This document shows positions 16,060 through 24,363 of a DNA stretch of 32,597 nt, piece by piece; position 1 is the first letter of the stretch; each line of letters opens with the position of its first letter. The DNA is from Oscillibacter sp. (GTDB taxonomy: Bacteria > Bacillota > Clostridia > Oscillospirales > Oscillospiraceae), in assembly GCA_020025475.1 (NCBI GenBank), contig JAHHSA010000017.1:1-32597 (forward strand), written 5' to 3'. The notes beneath the pieces are model-generated. The model saw nothing but the letters and a program-made list of their open reading frames with translations. It was not told the DNA's origin and ran no database searches. The translations under genes were made by a program, and so were the position numbers.

Positions 16060-16933
16060 CGTTAAACCCTCCTGGCAACATTTTTTGAGCGAAAATATCA
16101 CAGAAGCTGCGCTCGGAGAGACGAACCAGCTTTGTCACATATTTGCTTCGGCGAATCATGATTTTATCGTCGGCCTTTAGGGAGAAAGCGCGGCTTTCAT
16201 CAACAAACAAGTAAACGGGTTTCCTGCCATTGCGCTCCAATTCCACGGTCAGTACATGCTCCGGAGATAGTACATAGGAGGAAAAACGCATATTGTGGAT
16301 ACAAATTGGACAGACGACCATGGCCTGAGCTACCGGTTCTACAACAGGGCCTCCTGCAGACAGTGAATAAGCGGTAGATCCGGTAGGTGTGGAAACTATG
16401 ACGCCATCGCCGGCAATATCGGCCAAATGACGACCATCTGATGATATTTTCAAATGGATGACATGGGAAATGGGGCCTTCACGAATCACCACATCGTTGA
16501 GGCCCAGGTTTGTGTAAACCTGTTTTCCGTCACGAATCACGGAGACATCCAGCATCATGCGCTGTTCTGTCTCAAAATTCCACTCTTTCAGCTTTCGAAG
16601 CGTATCCAGCTCCCGGACTTCCAGTTCTGCAACAAAGCCTAAACCGCCCATGTTGATGCCAAGAATAGGCATTTTATGCAGGGCCGCCAGTTTGGCAAGA
16701 TGCAGAATCGTGCCGTCTCCCCCAAAGGTAATCAGCAAATCCGCTGTCCGAAGTTCCTGAGGGAGCGGACGGACAGTATAATCTGCGAAAACTCCCTCTT
16801 TTTGATCTTTAAAGGGTGAGCAAACTACAGTCTGGAAGCCAATCTCCCGTAAAATCTCCTCAGCGGCTTTCGTGGATGCCATGCCTCGGTCTCGGTTGGG
16901 ATTTGGGCAGAGAATAATTTTCTTGGGATTCAA
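16049..16933 (-). CDS. nadK: NAD kinase
   Basis: NadK phosphorylates NAD to NADP using ATP or polyphosphate. The 294-residue protein carries the GGDGTIL motif (71-77), GINMGGLGFVAE, LNDVVIREGPISHVIHL, and the glycine-rich DGVIVSTPTGSTAYSLSAGG. The start is a TTG at 16931-16933 with GGGAGGG six nt upstream; it overlaps the tlyA stop as TTGA. The placement between tlyA and argR is a common Clostridia arrangement. Confidence 0.95.
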   Translation of the reverse strand: MNPKKIILCPNPNRDRGMASTKAAEEILREIGFQTVVCSPFKDQKEGVFADYTVRPLPQELRTADLLITFGGDGTILHLAKLAALHKMPILGINMGGLGFVAELEVRELDTLRKLKEWNFETEQRMMLDVSVIRDGKQVYTNLGLNDVVIREGPISHVIHLKISSDGRHLADIAGDGVIVSTPTGSTAYSLSAGGPVVEPVAQAMVVCPICIHNMRFSSYVLSPEHVLTVELERNGRKPVYLFVDESRAFSLKADDKIMIRRSKYVTKLVRLSERSFCDIFAQKMLPGGFNDEK

Positions 16934-17754
16934 TGATTACCCTCCCCTCCATGCTCTTTCAGCACTTGGTGGGACTCATCAACTAATGCCTTCAAATCAA
17001 ATTCCTGCGGCACCCATTCCCCCTTTTCAAGATAGCCAAGGTACTCAATATTTCCCTCAGGGCCACGAATGGGCGAGTATGTCAAACCAAGAACGGTAAA
17101 ACCAGATTCTTTTGCATGATTTAGAAAGTTTTCAAGGACTTCTAAATGAACGGCAGGATCACGAACAACGCCCTTCTTCCCCACTTTTTCTTTTCCAGCC
17201 TCAAACTGGGGCTTTACAAGGCAGGCTACATGACCCGCGTCTTTCAGAAGCCCGCATACAGCAGGCAGAATCAGCTTCAGGGAGATGAAGCTGACGTCGA
17301 TGGATGCAAAGTCCAGCTCATCCGGAATTTGCTCATGGGTCAGGTACCGGGCGTTGGTCCGCTCCATGCACACTACGCGCTCGTCACTGCGAAGCTTCCA
17401 CGCTAACTGACCGTAACCAACATCTACGGAGTAGACCTTGACGGCTCCATTTTGCAACATACAGTCAGTAAATCCACCGGTGGAGGCGCCAATATCGCCG
17501 CAGATGGCACCTTTCAGATGTACCGGAAAGGTAGCCATTGCCTTTTCCAGCTTCAAGCCACCGCGACTTACATATTGCAGAGTATTCCCCCGCACTTCGA
17601 TTTCAGCGTCATTTGCCACGGCGGTTCCGGGCTTGTCCACGCGCTGCTGATTAACAAAAACCAGGCCACTCATAATAATCGCCTGTGCCTTCTGGCGGCT
17701 CTCCTGAAGACCGCGCTCGACCAAAAGCACATCAAGACGTGTTTTTGTACTCAT
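16930..17754 (-). CDS. tlyA: TlyA-family rRNA 2'-O-methyltransferase (S4 domain)
   Basis: The 274-residue protein has an N-terminal S4 RNA-binding domain (TRLDVLLVERGLQESRQKAQ, residues 4-23). An FtsJ/RrmJ-type methyltransferase domain follows, with the SAM motif CGDIGASTGGFTDCMLQNGA near 84 and later DVSFISLKLILP and CLVKPQFEAGKEKVGKKGVV. In mycobacteria TlyA methylates 16S and 23S rRNA cytidines. The hemolysin name is historical. The gene overlaps dxs by 4 bp (ATGA) and has GGAGGAGAGAGG just upstream. Confidence 0.93.
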   Translation of the reverse strand: MSTKTRLDVLLVERGLQESRQKAQAIIMSGLVFVNQQRVDKPGTAVANDAEIEVRGNTLQYVSRGGLKLEKAMATFPVHLKGAICGDIGASTGGFTDCMLQNGAVKVYSVDVGYGQLAWKLRSDERVVCMERTNARYLTHEQIPDELDFASIDVSFISLKLILPAVCGLLKDAGHVACLVKPQFEAGKEKVGKKGVVRDPAVHLEVLENFLNHAKESGFTVLGLTYSPIRGPEGNIEYLGYLEKGEWVPQEFDLKALVDESHQVLKEHGGEGNH

Positions 17755-19601
17755 CCTCTCTCCTCCAACACAGACTTCACAATGCCCTGAGCATCCAGGC
17801 CAAATTGTGCCTCCAGCTGGGGGACACTTCCCTCAGAGGCATAGGTCTTTCCTAGATTTTTCAGGATCAAATGCTTGGGACAGCAGCCTTGCTCTGCCAG
17901 AATGGCGGCAATCCGCTGGCCAACGCATCCAGCGCCAAAGACATCCTCCACAACCAACAGGGTATCCGTATTTCCAAAATAGGGTGACAGTATCTCACCG
18001 CTGAGCGGAGAGATCTGATTTAACTTCAGAACTTCAGCATGGATGCCCCGCTCCTCCAACAGCTCAGCTGCTTCCAGCAGATGATTGACCATCATGCCAT
18101 AGGCCAGCAGTGTGACATCGCTGCCCTCCCGCAAGCGAACCACCGGCGCAGGACCACTGTCCTGCCGATAGGCACCTTCTCCACCTCGAGGATACCGCAG
18201 AGCCACGGGACCGGTAATCTCAAAAAGCGCTGTCCGCAGCATCCGCCGAAGTTCGGCAAAGTTGGCAGGGCACAAAACCGTAAAACCTGGAATCTGTGAC
18301 AGGAACATAGGGTCAAAGCATCCATGATGCGTCTCACCATCGGATCCAACAAGACCTGCTCGATCCACGCCCAGAACAACATGCAACTGCTCCAGGGAAA
18401 CATCATGAATCAGCTGATCATATCCACGCTGCAAGAACGTGGAATAGACCGCGAATACGGGGATAGACCCCTGACTCGCAAGACCGGCCGCCATGGACAC
18501 ACCATGACCTTCTGCAATTCCCACGTCAAAAAAGCGATTTGGATATGCATTTGCAAATTGGCTGAGACCGGTTCCATCCGCCATAGCGGCGGTAATCGCA
18601 CAGATGCGCTCGTCCCCACCTGCGTACTCTGTCAGGGCCTGACCAAATACCGTGGAAAAGCTGGAACCACTGGGCTTTTTGGGAAGACCAGTCTCGATTA
18701 CAAAGGGAGAGACCCCATGGAATTTTCCGGGATTTTCCTCTGCGAAGGAATAGCCCTTGCCCTTTGTGGTGTTAATATGAACCACAACAGGACAGTTCAG
18801 CTCTCTGGCCCACTCCAGGACATTGCAGAGGCGGTCGATATCATGGCCGTCAATGGGCCCCAGGTAGGTAAATCCCATATCTTCGAACAGAGTGCTGCCA
18901 GGCCAGATGGTATTTTTTAAAGTGGTCTTAAGATGATGGGTAAACCGGTAAATAGGATTTTGTGCGTGATTCTTTCCAAAAAGACTCCGGTACCATTTCT
19001 TAAAATGATAGTAGGCAGGTTTGGAGCGCAGATGGCTTAAATGCGTTGGCATGGACCCTACATTAGGGTTGATGGACATCCCATTGTCATTCAGAAGAAC
19101 GATCAGAGGTTCTCCGCTGGCACCGGCATTATTCAACCCTTCGTAGGCCAGTCCACCTGTCAGCGCGCCATCACCAATCAGCGCCAAAACACTGTAATTC
19201 TTTTTCTGTAAAGTCCTTGACCTTGCCATGCCTAGTGCCACAGAAACCGAGTTGGACGCATGACCGGCAATGAATGCGTCATGCTGGCTCTCACGGGGCT
19301 TGGGGAATCCAGAAAGTCCACCAAATTGGCGGAGCGTAGAAAACAGTTCCTGGCGGCCCGTCAGGGCTTTGTGGACATAGCACTGGTGCCCAACATCAAA
19401 GACCAATCGGTCTTCTTGGGTATCAAAGACACGATGCAGGGCAACGGTCAGCTCCACGACGCCCAGATTAGACGCTAGATGACCGCCGGTTTGAGATACG
19501 TTCTCAAGCAAAAAATTTCGCAGCTCCTCACAGAGCTGCGGAAGCTGGGATGAATCCAGCAGCTTGACATCTGCCGGTGAATGAATCTTTTCAAGAAGCA
19601 T
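17751..19601 (-). CDS. dxs: 1-Deoxy-D-xylulose-5-phosphate synthase
   Basis: Dxs condenses pyruvate and glyceraldehyde-3-phosphate using thiamine diphosphate, the first step of the MEP isoprenoid pathway. Motifs are GGHLASNLGVVELTVALH, VFDVGHQCYVHK, the TPP-binding GDGALTGGLAYEGLNNAG with the later NDNGMSINPNVG, and FDVGIAEGHGVSMAAGLA in the pyrimidine domain. I choose the ATG at 19599-19601 (616 residues), with GGAGG seven nt upstream. The longer frame to 19715 overlaps oapA and has no site. It follows oapA by 16 bp, so OLE, oapA and dxs are likely co-transcribed. Confidence 0.97.
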   Translation of the reverse strand: MLLEKIHSPADVKLLDSSQLPQLCEELRNFLLENVSQTGGHLASNLGVVELTVALHRVFDTQEDRLVFDVGHQCYVHKALTGRQELFSTLRQFGGLSGFPKPRESQHDAFIAGHASNSVSVALGMARSRTLQKKNYSVLALIGDGALTGGLAYEGLNNAGASGEPLIVLLNDNGMSINPNVGSMPTHLSHLRSKPAYYHFKKWYRSLFGKNHAQNPIYRFTHHLKTTLKNTIWPGSTLFEDMGFTYLGPIDGHDIDRLCNVLEWARELNCPVVVHINTTKGKGYSFAEENPGKFHGVSPFVIETGLPKKPSGSSFSTVFGQALTEYAGGDERICAITAAMADGTGLSQFANAYPNRFFDVGIAEGHGVSMAAGLASQGSIPVFAVYSTFLQRGYDQLIHDVSLEQLHVVLGVDRAGLVGSDGETHHGCFDPMFLSQIPGFTVLCPANFAELRRMLRTALFEITGPVALRYPRGGEGAYRQDSGPAPVVRLREGSDVTLLAYGMMVNHLLEAAELLEERGIHAEVLKLNQISPLSGEILSPYFGNTDTLLVVEDVFGAGCVGQRIAAILAEQGCCPKHLILKNLGKTYASEGSVPQLEAQFGLDAQGIVKSVLEERG

Positions 19602-19617
19602 CAGAGAGCCTCCTTGC

Positions 19618-20187
19618 TCAACTGCGATGGAAAATATGAAGAAACCTTCCGGCCCAGTAGACCACTTTGGTGCTTTGATTGATCGCAAATGTCTTGCCCA
19701 AAGCCTTACCGCCAATGGTAAGACCGGAGATCAGTGCGGTGAAGAGAACAGAAATCATCACATTTCTGCTGCTTAGGAGATGCTGAAGCTGCACCACAAT
19801 CACCGCTGCAGTGGTACCGCTGACGATGCCGCAGATATCACCCACAACGTCGTTGCAAATGCTGGAAACATTGCTGGCATTTCGGAGGAGCATCAACGCC
19901 TCCCGTGCCCCCTTTTCCTTGTGGGCGGCCATGGAATGAAACGGCTTGGCGTCTGCTGCCGTTACGGACACGCCAATTATGTCAAATATAATGCCGATGC
20001 CGATAAAGAGGGACAAAATCACCAGTGCAACCACCAGATCTGCATCGTCCAGCATGGCCTGCGATGCAAGACTCAATATTGTGGAAATTGCAATTGCCAA
20101 AAAAAAGACCGTCATTGCCCAACGATATGGCGAAAAGATTTTCCTCTTTCTGTTTATTTTTTTCTTACAATCTTGCGCCTCTTTCAA
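19618..20187 (-). CDS. oapA: OLE-associated membrane protein OapA
   Basis: This 189-residue membrane protein directly follows the OLE RNA and precedes dxs, the known position of oapA. It has a Lys/Arg-rich cytoplasmic N-terminus and four hydrophobic segments (about 25-45, 50-75, 118-135 and 143-165). It also carries a Dx3D pair (Asp113 and Asp117 in ICNDVVGDICG) that matches the Asp pair known to matter in the Bacillus halodurans protein. The last part (ISGLTIGGKALGKTFAI) resembles CNNM/DUF21 membrane domains. The start is probably the TTG at 20185-20187, which has GGGAGG seven nt upstream. A frame extending to 20250 would run into the OLE closing helix and has no site. Confidence 0.88.
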   Translation of the reverse strand: MKEAQDCKKKINRKRKIFSPYRWAMTVFFLAIAISTILSLASQAMLDDADLVVALVILSLFIGIGIIFDIIGVSVTAADAKPFHSMAAHKEKGAREALMLLRNASNVSSICNDVVGDICGIVSGTTAAVIVVQLQHLLSSRNVMISVLFTALISGLTIGGKALGKTFAINQSTKVVYWAGRFLHIFHRS

Positions 20188-20233
20188 AAAGATGCCTCCC
20201 TGTTTGAAGGTATCACCCTGAGATAAAGGTTTT

Positions 20234-20882
20234 CTAAGCAGCGGCAACAAAAGAAGTTAATCTTACGGCTTAGGTACGGGTTGGGTTTCCCTGCGCCACA
20301 CCCCTCGTTGCCGATGGGGGCGGTTCCCCTTTCAGTAACGCAGCTCGGCGTTGCCAACCGTGCTACCCGACTGCCACTTAGTCCGCACTGTAATCCTTCT
20401 CTTGTCCAACAAGACAGCCTAGGTGATTTCCACCGCAGTCCAGCCGTTTCTTTAGCCTCTTTTGCAGCCTGGGTTTCAGCGAGCAAGGGGCTGCCATGAC
20501 TCTGGCCAGAGTACTGACAGCCTGACCTCCCATTCGCCTCAGACCACGCAAGGCAGGCTACATCTGCACACAGCGTTACGGCCATAGATGGCCGATGCAC
20601 CGCATTGCAGGTTCATAATCTGTTTCGTACGTGGGCCGAAATACCACTATGGGAGTACGTCCGCGCACAAGAACAGGTCTCCACGGAAACCGGGTCGGAA
20701 TAACCATGCCATTGGAAAGCGCCCTGAGTCCGCAAGTGCAATTGCACTTCCCCCCAGCACCCACCCAACACTGGGCGTATCAAGCAGGCACCAGAGGTTT
20801 CATCGGTATGCCCTTCAGAGGATTTTTAGGCCCTCCCTAGGAAACGGCGGATCTGACTAGAATACTGCACCGCTGCTTAGCA
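20234..20882 (-). ncRNA. ole: OLE RNA (ornate large extremophilic RNA)
   Basis: This ~647-nt non-coding stretch lies between ispA and oapA-dxs, the diagnostic OLE context, and its length matches known OLE RNAs (about 600-650 nt). Its ends form a perfect 11-bp helix: CTAAGCAGCGG at the 5' end (20870-20880 on the plus strand) pairs with CCGCTGCTTAG at the 3' end (20234-20244). An extended -10 promoter places the 5' end at about 20882. Internal self-complementary stretches such as 20734-20749 and 20499-20512 suggest dense structure. Frames crossing it have no ribosome binding sites or family resemblance. In Bacillus halodurans OLE forms a membrane ribonucleoprotein with OapA and other proteins and supports tolerance to stresses such as cold, alcohols and Mg2+ imbalance. 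The family call rests on context and structure, not on a covariance-model search. Confidence 0.87.
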
Positions 20883-20888
20883 TCTCCT

Positions 20889-20917
20889 AGTATAACATGC
20901 CAACTATAATTGTACAA
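20889..20917 (-). promoter_or_regulatory. Promoter of OLE RNA-oapA-dxs
   Basis: On the minus strand TTGTAC (20912-20917) is followed after 17 bp by TATACT (20889-20894), with a TG one base before the -10 (extended -10, TGTTATACT). The start near 20882 coincides with the 5' strand of the OLE closing helix. Confidence 0.8.
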
Positions 20918-20967
20918 CATATTCTGTATATACAAACTGTAAATTTTTAATTTTCCCTGTAGAATAA

Positions 20968-20993
20968 GAGAACCGCTGGGGGCAGCGGTTTTC
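20968..20993 (-). terminator. Possible weak terminator after ispA
   Basis: A perfect 8-bp stem (20971-20978 with 20983-20990, four-base loop), extendable with one mismatch, lies just after the ispA stop. The following minus-strand sequence CTCTTATTCT is a poor U-tract. It may partly separate ispA from the OLE promoter. Confidence 0.45.
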
Positions 20994-21006
20994 ATTGCGT
21001 GATTAA

Positions 21007-21891
21007 TCAGATATTTCGGATGGCCATGGCGTCAGCCAGGGTTGAAAGAAAACCGTCTGCATCGTAGTCAGCCACGCTCTGCTTGGCTTTTTCGGTGCAT
21101 TCCAGCACAGCCTGTTCGCAGCCTTCAATACCCAGCAGATCTACAAAGGTGACCTTTCCCTCGTCCTGGTCGGAGCCAATGGGCTTGCCAAAGGCCTGCT
21201 GATCACCAATGACGTCCAGCATATCATCCCGGATCTGGAAGGCCAGACCGATCTGGTAGCCATACTCTTGTGCAGCTTTCAGAAAGCTTTCAGAGCCTCC
21301 AGCGGCGGCAACGCCCAGCTTGCAGGCACCGGCAATCATAGCGCCGGTTTTCAAACGGTGTACCAGAGTCACATCCTCTCGGGTTTTGGACTCGTGGATG
21401 GTATCCAGAACCTGGCCGCCTACCATGCCGTCTGCGCCGGAGGCTTCGGAGAGGATCAGCGCACAGGCAGCCTTCTGTTCTGCATTCAGGGCGTGAGATG
21501 TCAGAATCAGGTGATAGGCCTCAGGCTGCAGGGCATCTCCTGCCAACACGGCAAGGGTCTCGCCGTAGACCTTATGGTTGGTCGGCTTGCCGCGGCGGAG
21601 GTCATCATCATCCATACAGGGCAGATCGTCATGGATGAGAGAATAGGTGTGGACAAATTCCAGGGCGCATGCCACAGGCAGCGCATCCTTCCAGTTTTTT
21701 ATGCCTGCCAGACGGGCAAATTCCAAAGTCATCACCGGTCGGATGCGCTTTCCGCCAGATAGCAGACTGTAGCGCATTGCGTCATAGAGATCGGCCCAGC
21801 GGGGCTTGTCTGTCAGCTGCTGATTCAAAAACGCTTCCACGGCTTTCCGATATTCTTCGTATCGAGCCTGATAGATTTGTTGGTCCATCAT
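21007..21891 (-). CDS. ispA: Farnesyl/geranylgeranyl diphosphate synthase (polyprenyl synthetase)
   Basis: The 294-residue trans-prenyltransferase elongates DMAPP with IPP. The first aspartate-rich motif is DDLPCMDDDD (88-97), preceded by SGGKRIRPVM. The second is FQIRDDMLDVIGD near 214, and the intervening GQVLDT is also present. Product chain length (C15 or C20) cannot be fixed from sequence alone. The ATG at 21889-21891 overlaps the xseB stop (ATGA), with GGAGG in xseB. xseA-xseB-ispA form one coupled unit; OLE RNA lies next. Confidence 0.95.
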   Translation of the reverse strand: MMDQQIYQARYEEYRKAVEAFLNQQLTDKPRWADLYDAMRYSLLSGGKRIRPVMTLEFARLAGIKNWKDALPVACALEFVHTYSLIHDDLPCMDDDDLRRGKPTNHKVYGETLAVLAGDALQPEAYHLILTSHALNAEQKAACALILSEASGADGMVGGQVLDTIHESKTREDVTLVHRLKTGAMIAGACKLGVAAAGGSESFLKAAQEYGYQIGLAFQIRDDMLDVIGDQQAFGKPIGSDQDEGKVTFVDLLGIEGCEQAVLECTEKAKQSVADYDADGFLSTLADAMAIRNI

Positions 21892-22127
21892 TCGTTCTCT
21901 GCCTCCTGAAACGGTAATTCAACAGGGGTTCCGTCGGCACCCTTCATTAATTTTACAACCTTCTGCTCGGCTTTGTCCAGCTCGCGCGAACAGGAAGTAA
22001 TCAACTTTGTGCCCTCTTCAAAGAGTGCCAGGGAATCTGCCAACTGGGCATCGCCTTTTTCCAACAGAGAAACGATCTCCTCCAGACGCTGCAGCTGCTC
22101 TTCAAATGTTGCTTTCTTTACACTCAT
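21888..22127 (-). CDS. xseB: Exodeoxyribonuclease VII small subunit
   Basis: This is the 79-residue helical small subunit of exonuclease VII, with the family core ATFEEQLQRLEEIVSLLEKGDAQL split into two helices, then SLALFEEGTKLITSC. Its ATG at 22125-22127 overlaps the xseA stop (ATGA) and follows a strong AGGAGGTGA site. A start at 22163 is rejected for lack of a site. Confidence 0.95.
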   Translation of the reverse strand: MSVKKATFEEQLQRLEEIVSLLEKGDAQLADSLALFEEGTKLITSCSRELDKAEQKVVKLMKGADGTPVELPFQEAENE

Positions 22128-23338
22128 TTTTTCACCTCCTGATACGGCTGCTCCACCGTGCATGTAAATCCGCCCTCTCCCAGGGTCACCTTCACACGGT
22201 CGCCGCTATGTACATCTTGATAGCTCTTGAGCACGGTCCCCGCCTCACTCTGAGCCATAGCATAGCCGCGGCCCAGAACCTTCAGGGGACTCATGGCATC
22301 CAGTGCCGCAGCCATGCCAGCAAAGCACTGTTTCTTTTGTGAGATCATCATTTCCGCGCGATCCCCCAGACGCTTTTGCAGATGTGCCAGATTCATCCGT
22401 TTATCCTGGATGTAGGCGAGGTGATCCGTCATCACTCGCTTGGCTGCCAGTGTATTCAGCCTATGCCGCAGGGTTTCCAGCTGCCCGTGCTGGGCCTGCT
22501 CCATGCGGGTGCGGCTGTCCCTCAGCAAGCGGTACAGCTCTGCCTGATCAGGTACTGCAATCTCTGCAGCATTCGAGGGCGTGGACGCTCTGGCGTCTGC
22601 CACAAAGTCTGAGATCGTCACATCCGGCTCGTGTCCAACTGCTGAAATTACTGGGATTTCCGACTCGTAGATGGCACGGGCAACCCGCTCATCGTTGAAG
22701 GCCCATAAATCTTCCATGGAGCCGCCGCCCCTGCCTGTGATGATGAGATCGCCGATGTGCCAGCGGTTGGCGTATCGGATGGCTCCGACAATCTCCGGCG
22801 GCGCCTCGGTACCCTGAACTCGAACCGGCAGTAAAACCACCTTGGTTAGGGGGTATCTCTGCCGCAGAATCCGGATCATATCGTGGATGGCTGCGCCAGC
22901 AGAGGACGTGATGATAGCAATCGTCTGCGGAAAACGTGGCAGCGGTTTCTTATGTGCCTTGTCAAACAGACCCTCTGCGTACAGCTTGGCTTTCATCTGT
23001 TCAAAGGCCACCGCAAGATCCCCCGCTCCCAATGGGGACATGGTGTTGCAATAGAGCTGATAGCTACCGTCCCGGGGAAAAACAGAGATTCGTCCGGACA
23101 CGACCACCTTCATACCACTCTCCGGTCGGAATCGCAGACGGGAGGCCTGCCCCCGAAACATAACGCACCGCAAGGCCCCCTGTGCGTCTTTGAGCGTGAA
23201 ATAATGATGTCCGGATGGATAAATTTTATAGTTGGACAACTCTCCCTGCACCTGCACATTTTGCAGCATGGGCTCATTGTCCAGGAGCAGCTTGACTAGT
23301 TCGTTGACCTCACTCACTCCGAAAATATGTTGTTCCAT
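22124..23338 (-). CDS. xseA: Exodeoxyribonuclease VII large subunit
   Basis: This 404-residue catalytic subunit degrades single-stranded DNA from both ends. It has the OB-fold N-domain (VNELVKLLLDNEP, GHHYFTLKDAQGALRCVMFRG), the catalytic domain with TIAIITSSAGAAIHDM, RGGGSMEDLWAFN and AVGHEPDVTISDFVADARASTPSNAAE, a coiled-coil stretch and the C-terminal GRGYAM motif. The ATG has GGGGAGG nearby. No promoter fits in the 24 bp between the preceding terminator hairpin and the ribosome binding site, so expression probably depends on read-through from nusB. Confidence 0.96.
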   Translation of the reverse strand: MEQHIFGVSEVNELVKLLLDNEPMLQNVQVQGELSNYKIYPSGHHYFTLKDAQGALRCVMFRGQASRLRFRPESGMKVVVSGRISVFPRDGSYQLYCNTMSPLGAGDLAVAFEQMKAKLYAEGLFDKAHKKPLPRFPQTIAIITSSAGAAIHDMIRILRQRYPLTKVVLLPVRVQGTEAPPEIVGAIRYANRWHIGDLIITGRGGGSMEDLWAFNDERVARAIYESEIPVISAVGHEPDVTISDFVADARASTPSNAAEIAVPDQAELYRLLRDSRTRMEQAQHGQLETLRHRLNTLAAKRVMTDHLAYIQDKRMNLAHLQKRLGDRAEMMISQKKQCFAGMAAALDAMSPLKVLGRGYAMAQSEAGTVLKSYQDVHSGDRVKVTLGEGGFTCTVEQPYQEVKK

Positions 23339-23362
23339 GGGTCCTCCCCTCTTTCAGACTGC

Positions 23363-23407
23363 AAAAAAGCAGAGCCGGAAGCAGTTTTCACTACATCCCG
23401 CTCTGCT
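23363..23407 (-). terminator. Intrinsic terminator/attenuator between nusB and xseA
   Basis: An 8-bp stem (23368-23375 with 23400-23407) with a 24-nt loop is followed on the minus strand by TTTTTT (23363-23368). It sits directly after the nusB stop. Its long loop suggests partial rather than full termination. Confidence 0.65.
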
Positions 23408-23414
23408 GTAATGC

Positions 23415-23864
23415 TTATTCCGTGATTTCCTGGCGAACAAAGCTGCCCAGGATACCGTTGATAAACTTCACAGTCTCCGGGGTCTCGTACTTTTTGGCAA
23501 TCTCAACTGCCTCGTTGATTGCAACGCCATTTGGGATGTCAGGCATGTATAAGATCTCATACATGGCAACACGCATAATAGCAGATGCAACCAGCGGAAT
23601 GCGGGCAAAGCTCCATCCCTTGGCATATTTGGAGATATAGCTGTCCAGCTCATAGGCATGCTCATTCACACCACGCACCAGACGGCGGATATAGTCTGCC
23701 TGCTTTGCGTCAGGCGCAGTCTCGTAAATAGTATCCTCATCCACCAGATCAGCAAAACGCTCAGCCGTCAGGCGATCATCCAACAATTCGTCTACAGTTT
23801 TATCAGTGAAGCTCAATTCATAGGAAAGATGAATGGCAATTTCACGTGCGGTATTCCGTACCAT
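23415..23864 (-). CDS. nusB: Transcription antitermination protein NusB
   Basis: NusB binds boxA RNA with S10 (NusE) in rRNA antitermination. The 149-residue all-helical protein has the N-terminal ARxxA-type helix (NTAREIAIHLSYEL) and DYIRRLVRGVNEH. It also has ARIPLVASAIMRVAMYEILYMPDIPNGVAINEAVEIAKKY, whose pattern ending in VAINEAVEIAK (near 118-128) is the family hallmark, and KFINGILG. It lies 33 bp after the Asp23 gene, the Bacillus arrangement (yqhY-nusB), but without the accBC and folD genes found beside it there. Confidence 0.96.
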   Translation of the reverse strand: MVRNTAREIAIHLSYELSFTDKTVDELLDDRLTAERFADLVDEDTIYETAPDAKQADYIRRLVRGVNEHAYELDSYISKYAKGWSFARIPLVASAIMRVAMYEILYMPDIPNGVAINEAVEIAKKYETPETVKFINGILGSFVRQEITE

Positions 23865-23897
23865 AGTCCTCGTCCTTTTCTCTCTTGTATCTGCCGA

Positions 23898-24275
23898 TCA
23901 GTCCAGCGTAACCCCGCCAACATGGATATTGACAGTGCCAACAGCGCAACCGGTCATGGCTTCCACGGCAGAAGAAACTGCCTTCTGTGCGTTCTCTGCA
24001 ACCTCCGGGATGGCAAAGCCATATTTCACCGTCAGGTACAGATCCAGAGCCAGGGCAGCACCGGTCATGTCAATCTTCACGCCCTTAGCACCCTTCTGGG
24101 CATTCTTCTTGTTGCTGACGAGGTCGGTCACACTACCGCCCAGGTTCGTCATCATACCAGAAACGCCCTCCACTTCGCGGACGGCGCCCACGGCGATGGC
24201 AGCGATGACCTCCTCAGAGATGTTGATGCTCCCGTTTTCTTCGGGAAGTGTCATATATTCCTTACTCTCGCCCAT
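23898..24275 (-). CDS. Asp23/Gls24-family protein (YqhY type)
   Basis: The 125-residue protein has the Asp23 core: NISEEVIAAIAVGAVREVEGVSGM, then VKIDMTGAALALDLYLTVKYGFAIPEVAENAQ and the final VNIHVGGVTL. Members are called envelope-stress proteins. In Bacillus subtilis the yqhY member is linked to control of acetyl-CoA carboxylase, but the accBC genes are not adjacent here. The ATG has AAGGAG upstream and the gene has its own vegetative promoter. Confidence 0.92.
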   Translation of the reverse strand: MGESKEYMTLPEENGSINISEEVIAAIAVGAVREVEGVSGMMTNLGGSVTDLVSNKKNAQKGAKGVKIDMTGAALALDLYLTVKYGFAIPEVAENAQKAVSSAVEAMTGCAVGTVNIHVGGVTLD

Positions 24276-24331
24276 GGCTTGATTCTCCTTATCCGTGTAC
24301 TTGTTCTTAATCTACGGTTTTTCAGATTGAT

Positions 24332-24360
24332 ATTGTACCATGAACTTCAGGAAATTACAA
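24332..24360 (-). promoter_or_regulatory. Sigma-A promoter for asp23-nusB
   Basis: On the minus strand TTGTAA (24355-24360) and TACAAT (24332-24337) are 17 bp apart. The -35 box lies 3 bp past the spoIIIAH stop. It lets the housekeeping genes be expressed without the sporulation promoter. Confidence 0.75.
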
Positions 24361-24363
24361 CCT

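Noticed and set aside
20629..20760. Possible RNase P, tmRNA or 6S RNA in the ispA-dxs gap
   Set aside because: I looked for the conserved RNase P core and a tmRNA tag-peptide reading frame and found neither. Length, context and the closing helix point to OLE RNA.
20184..20860. Open frames of 70-138 codons on both strands inside the OLE region
   Set aside because: They have no ribosome binding sites and no family resemblance, and they overlap a region with RNA-type complementarity and its own promoter.
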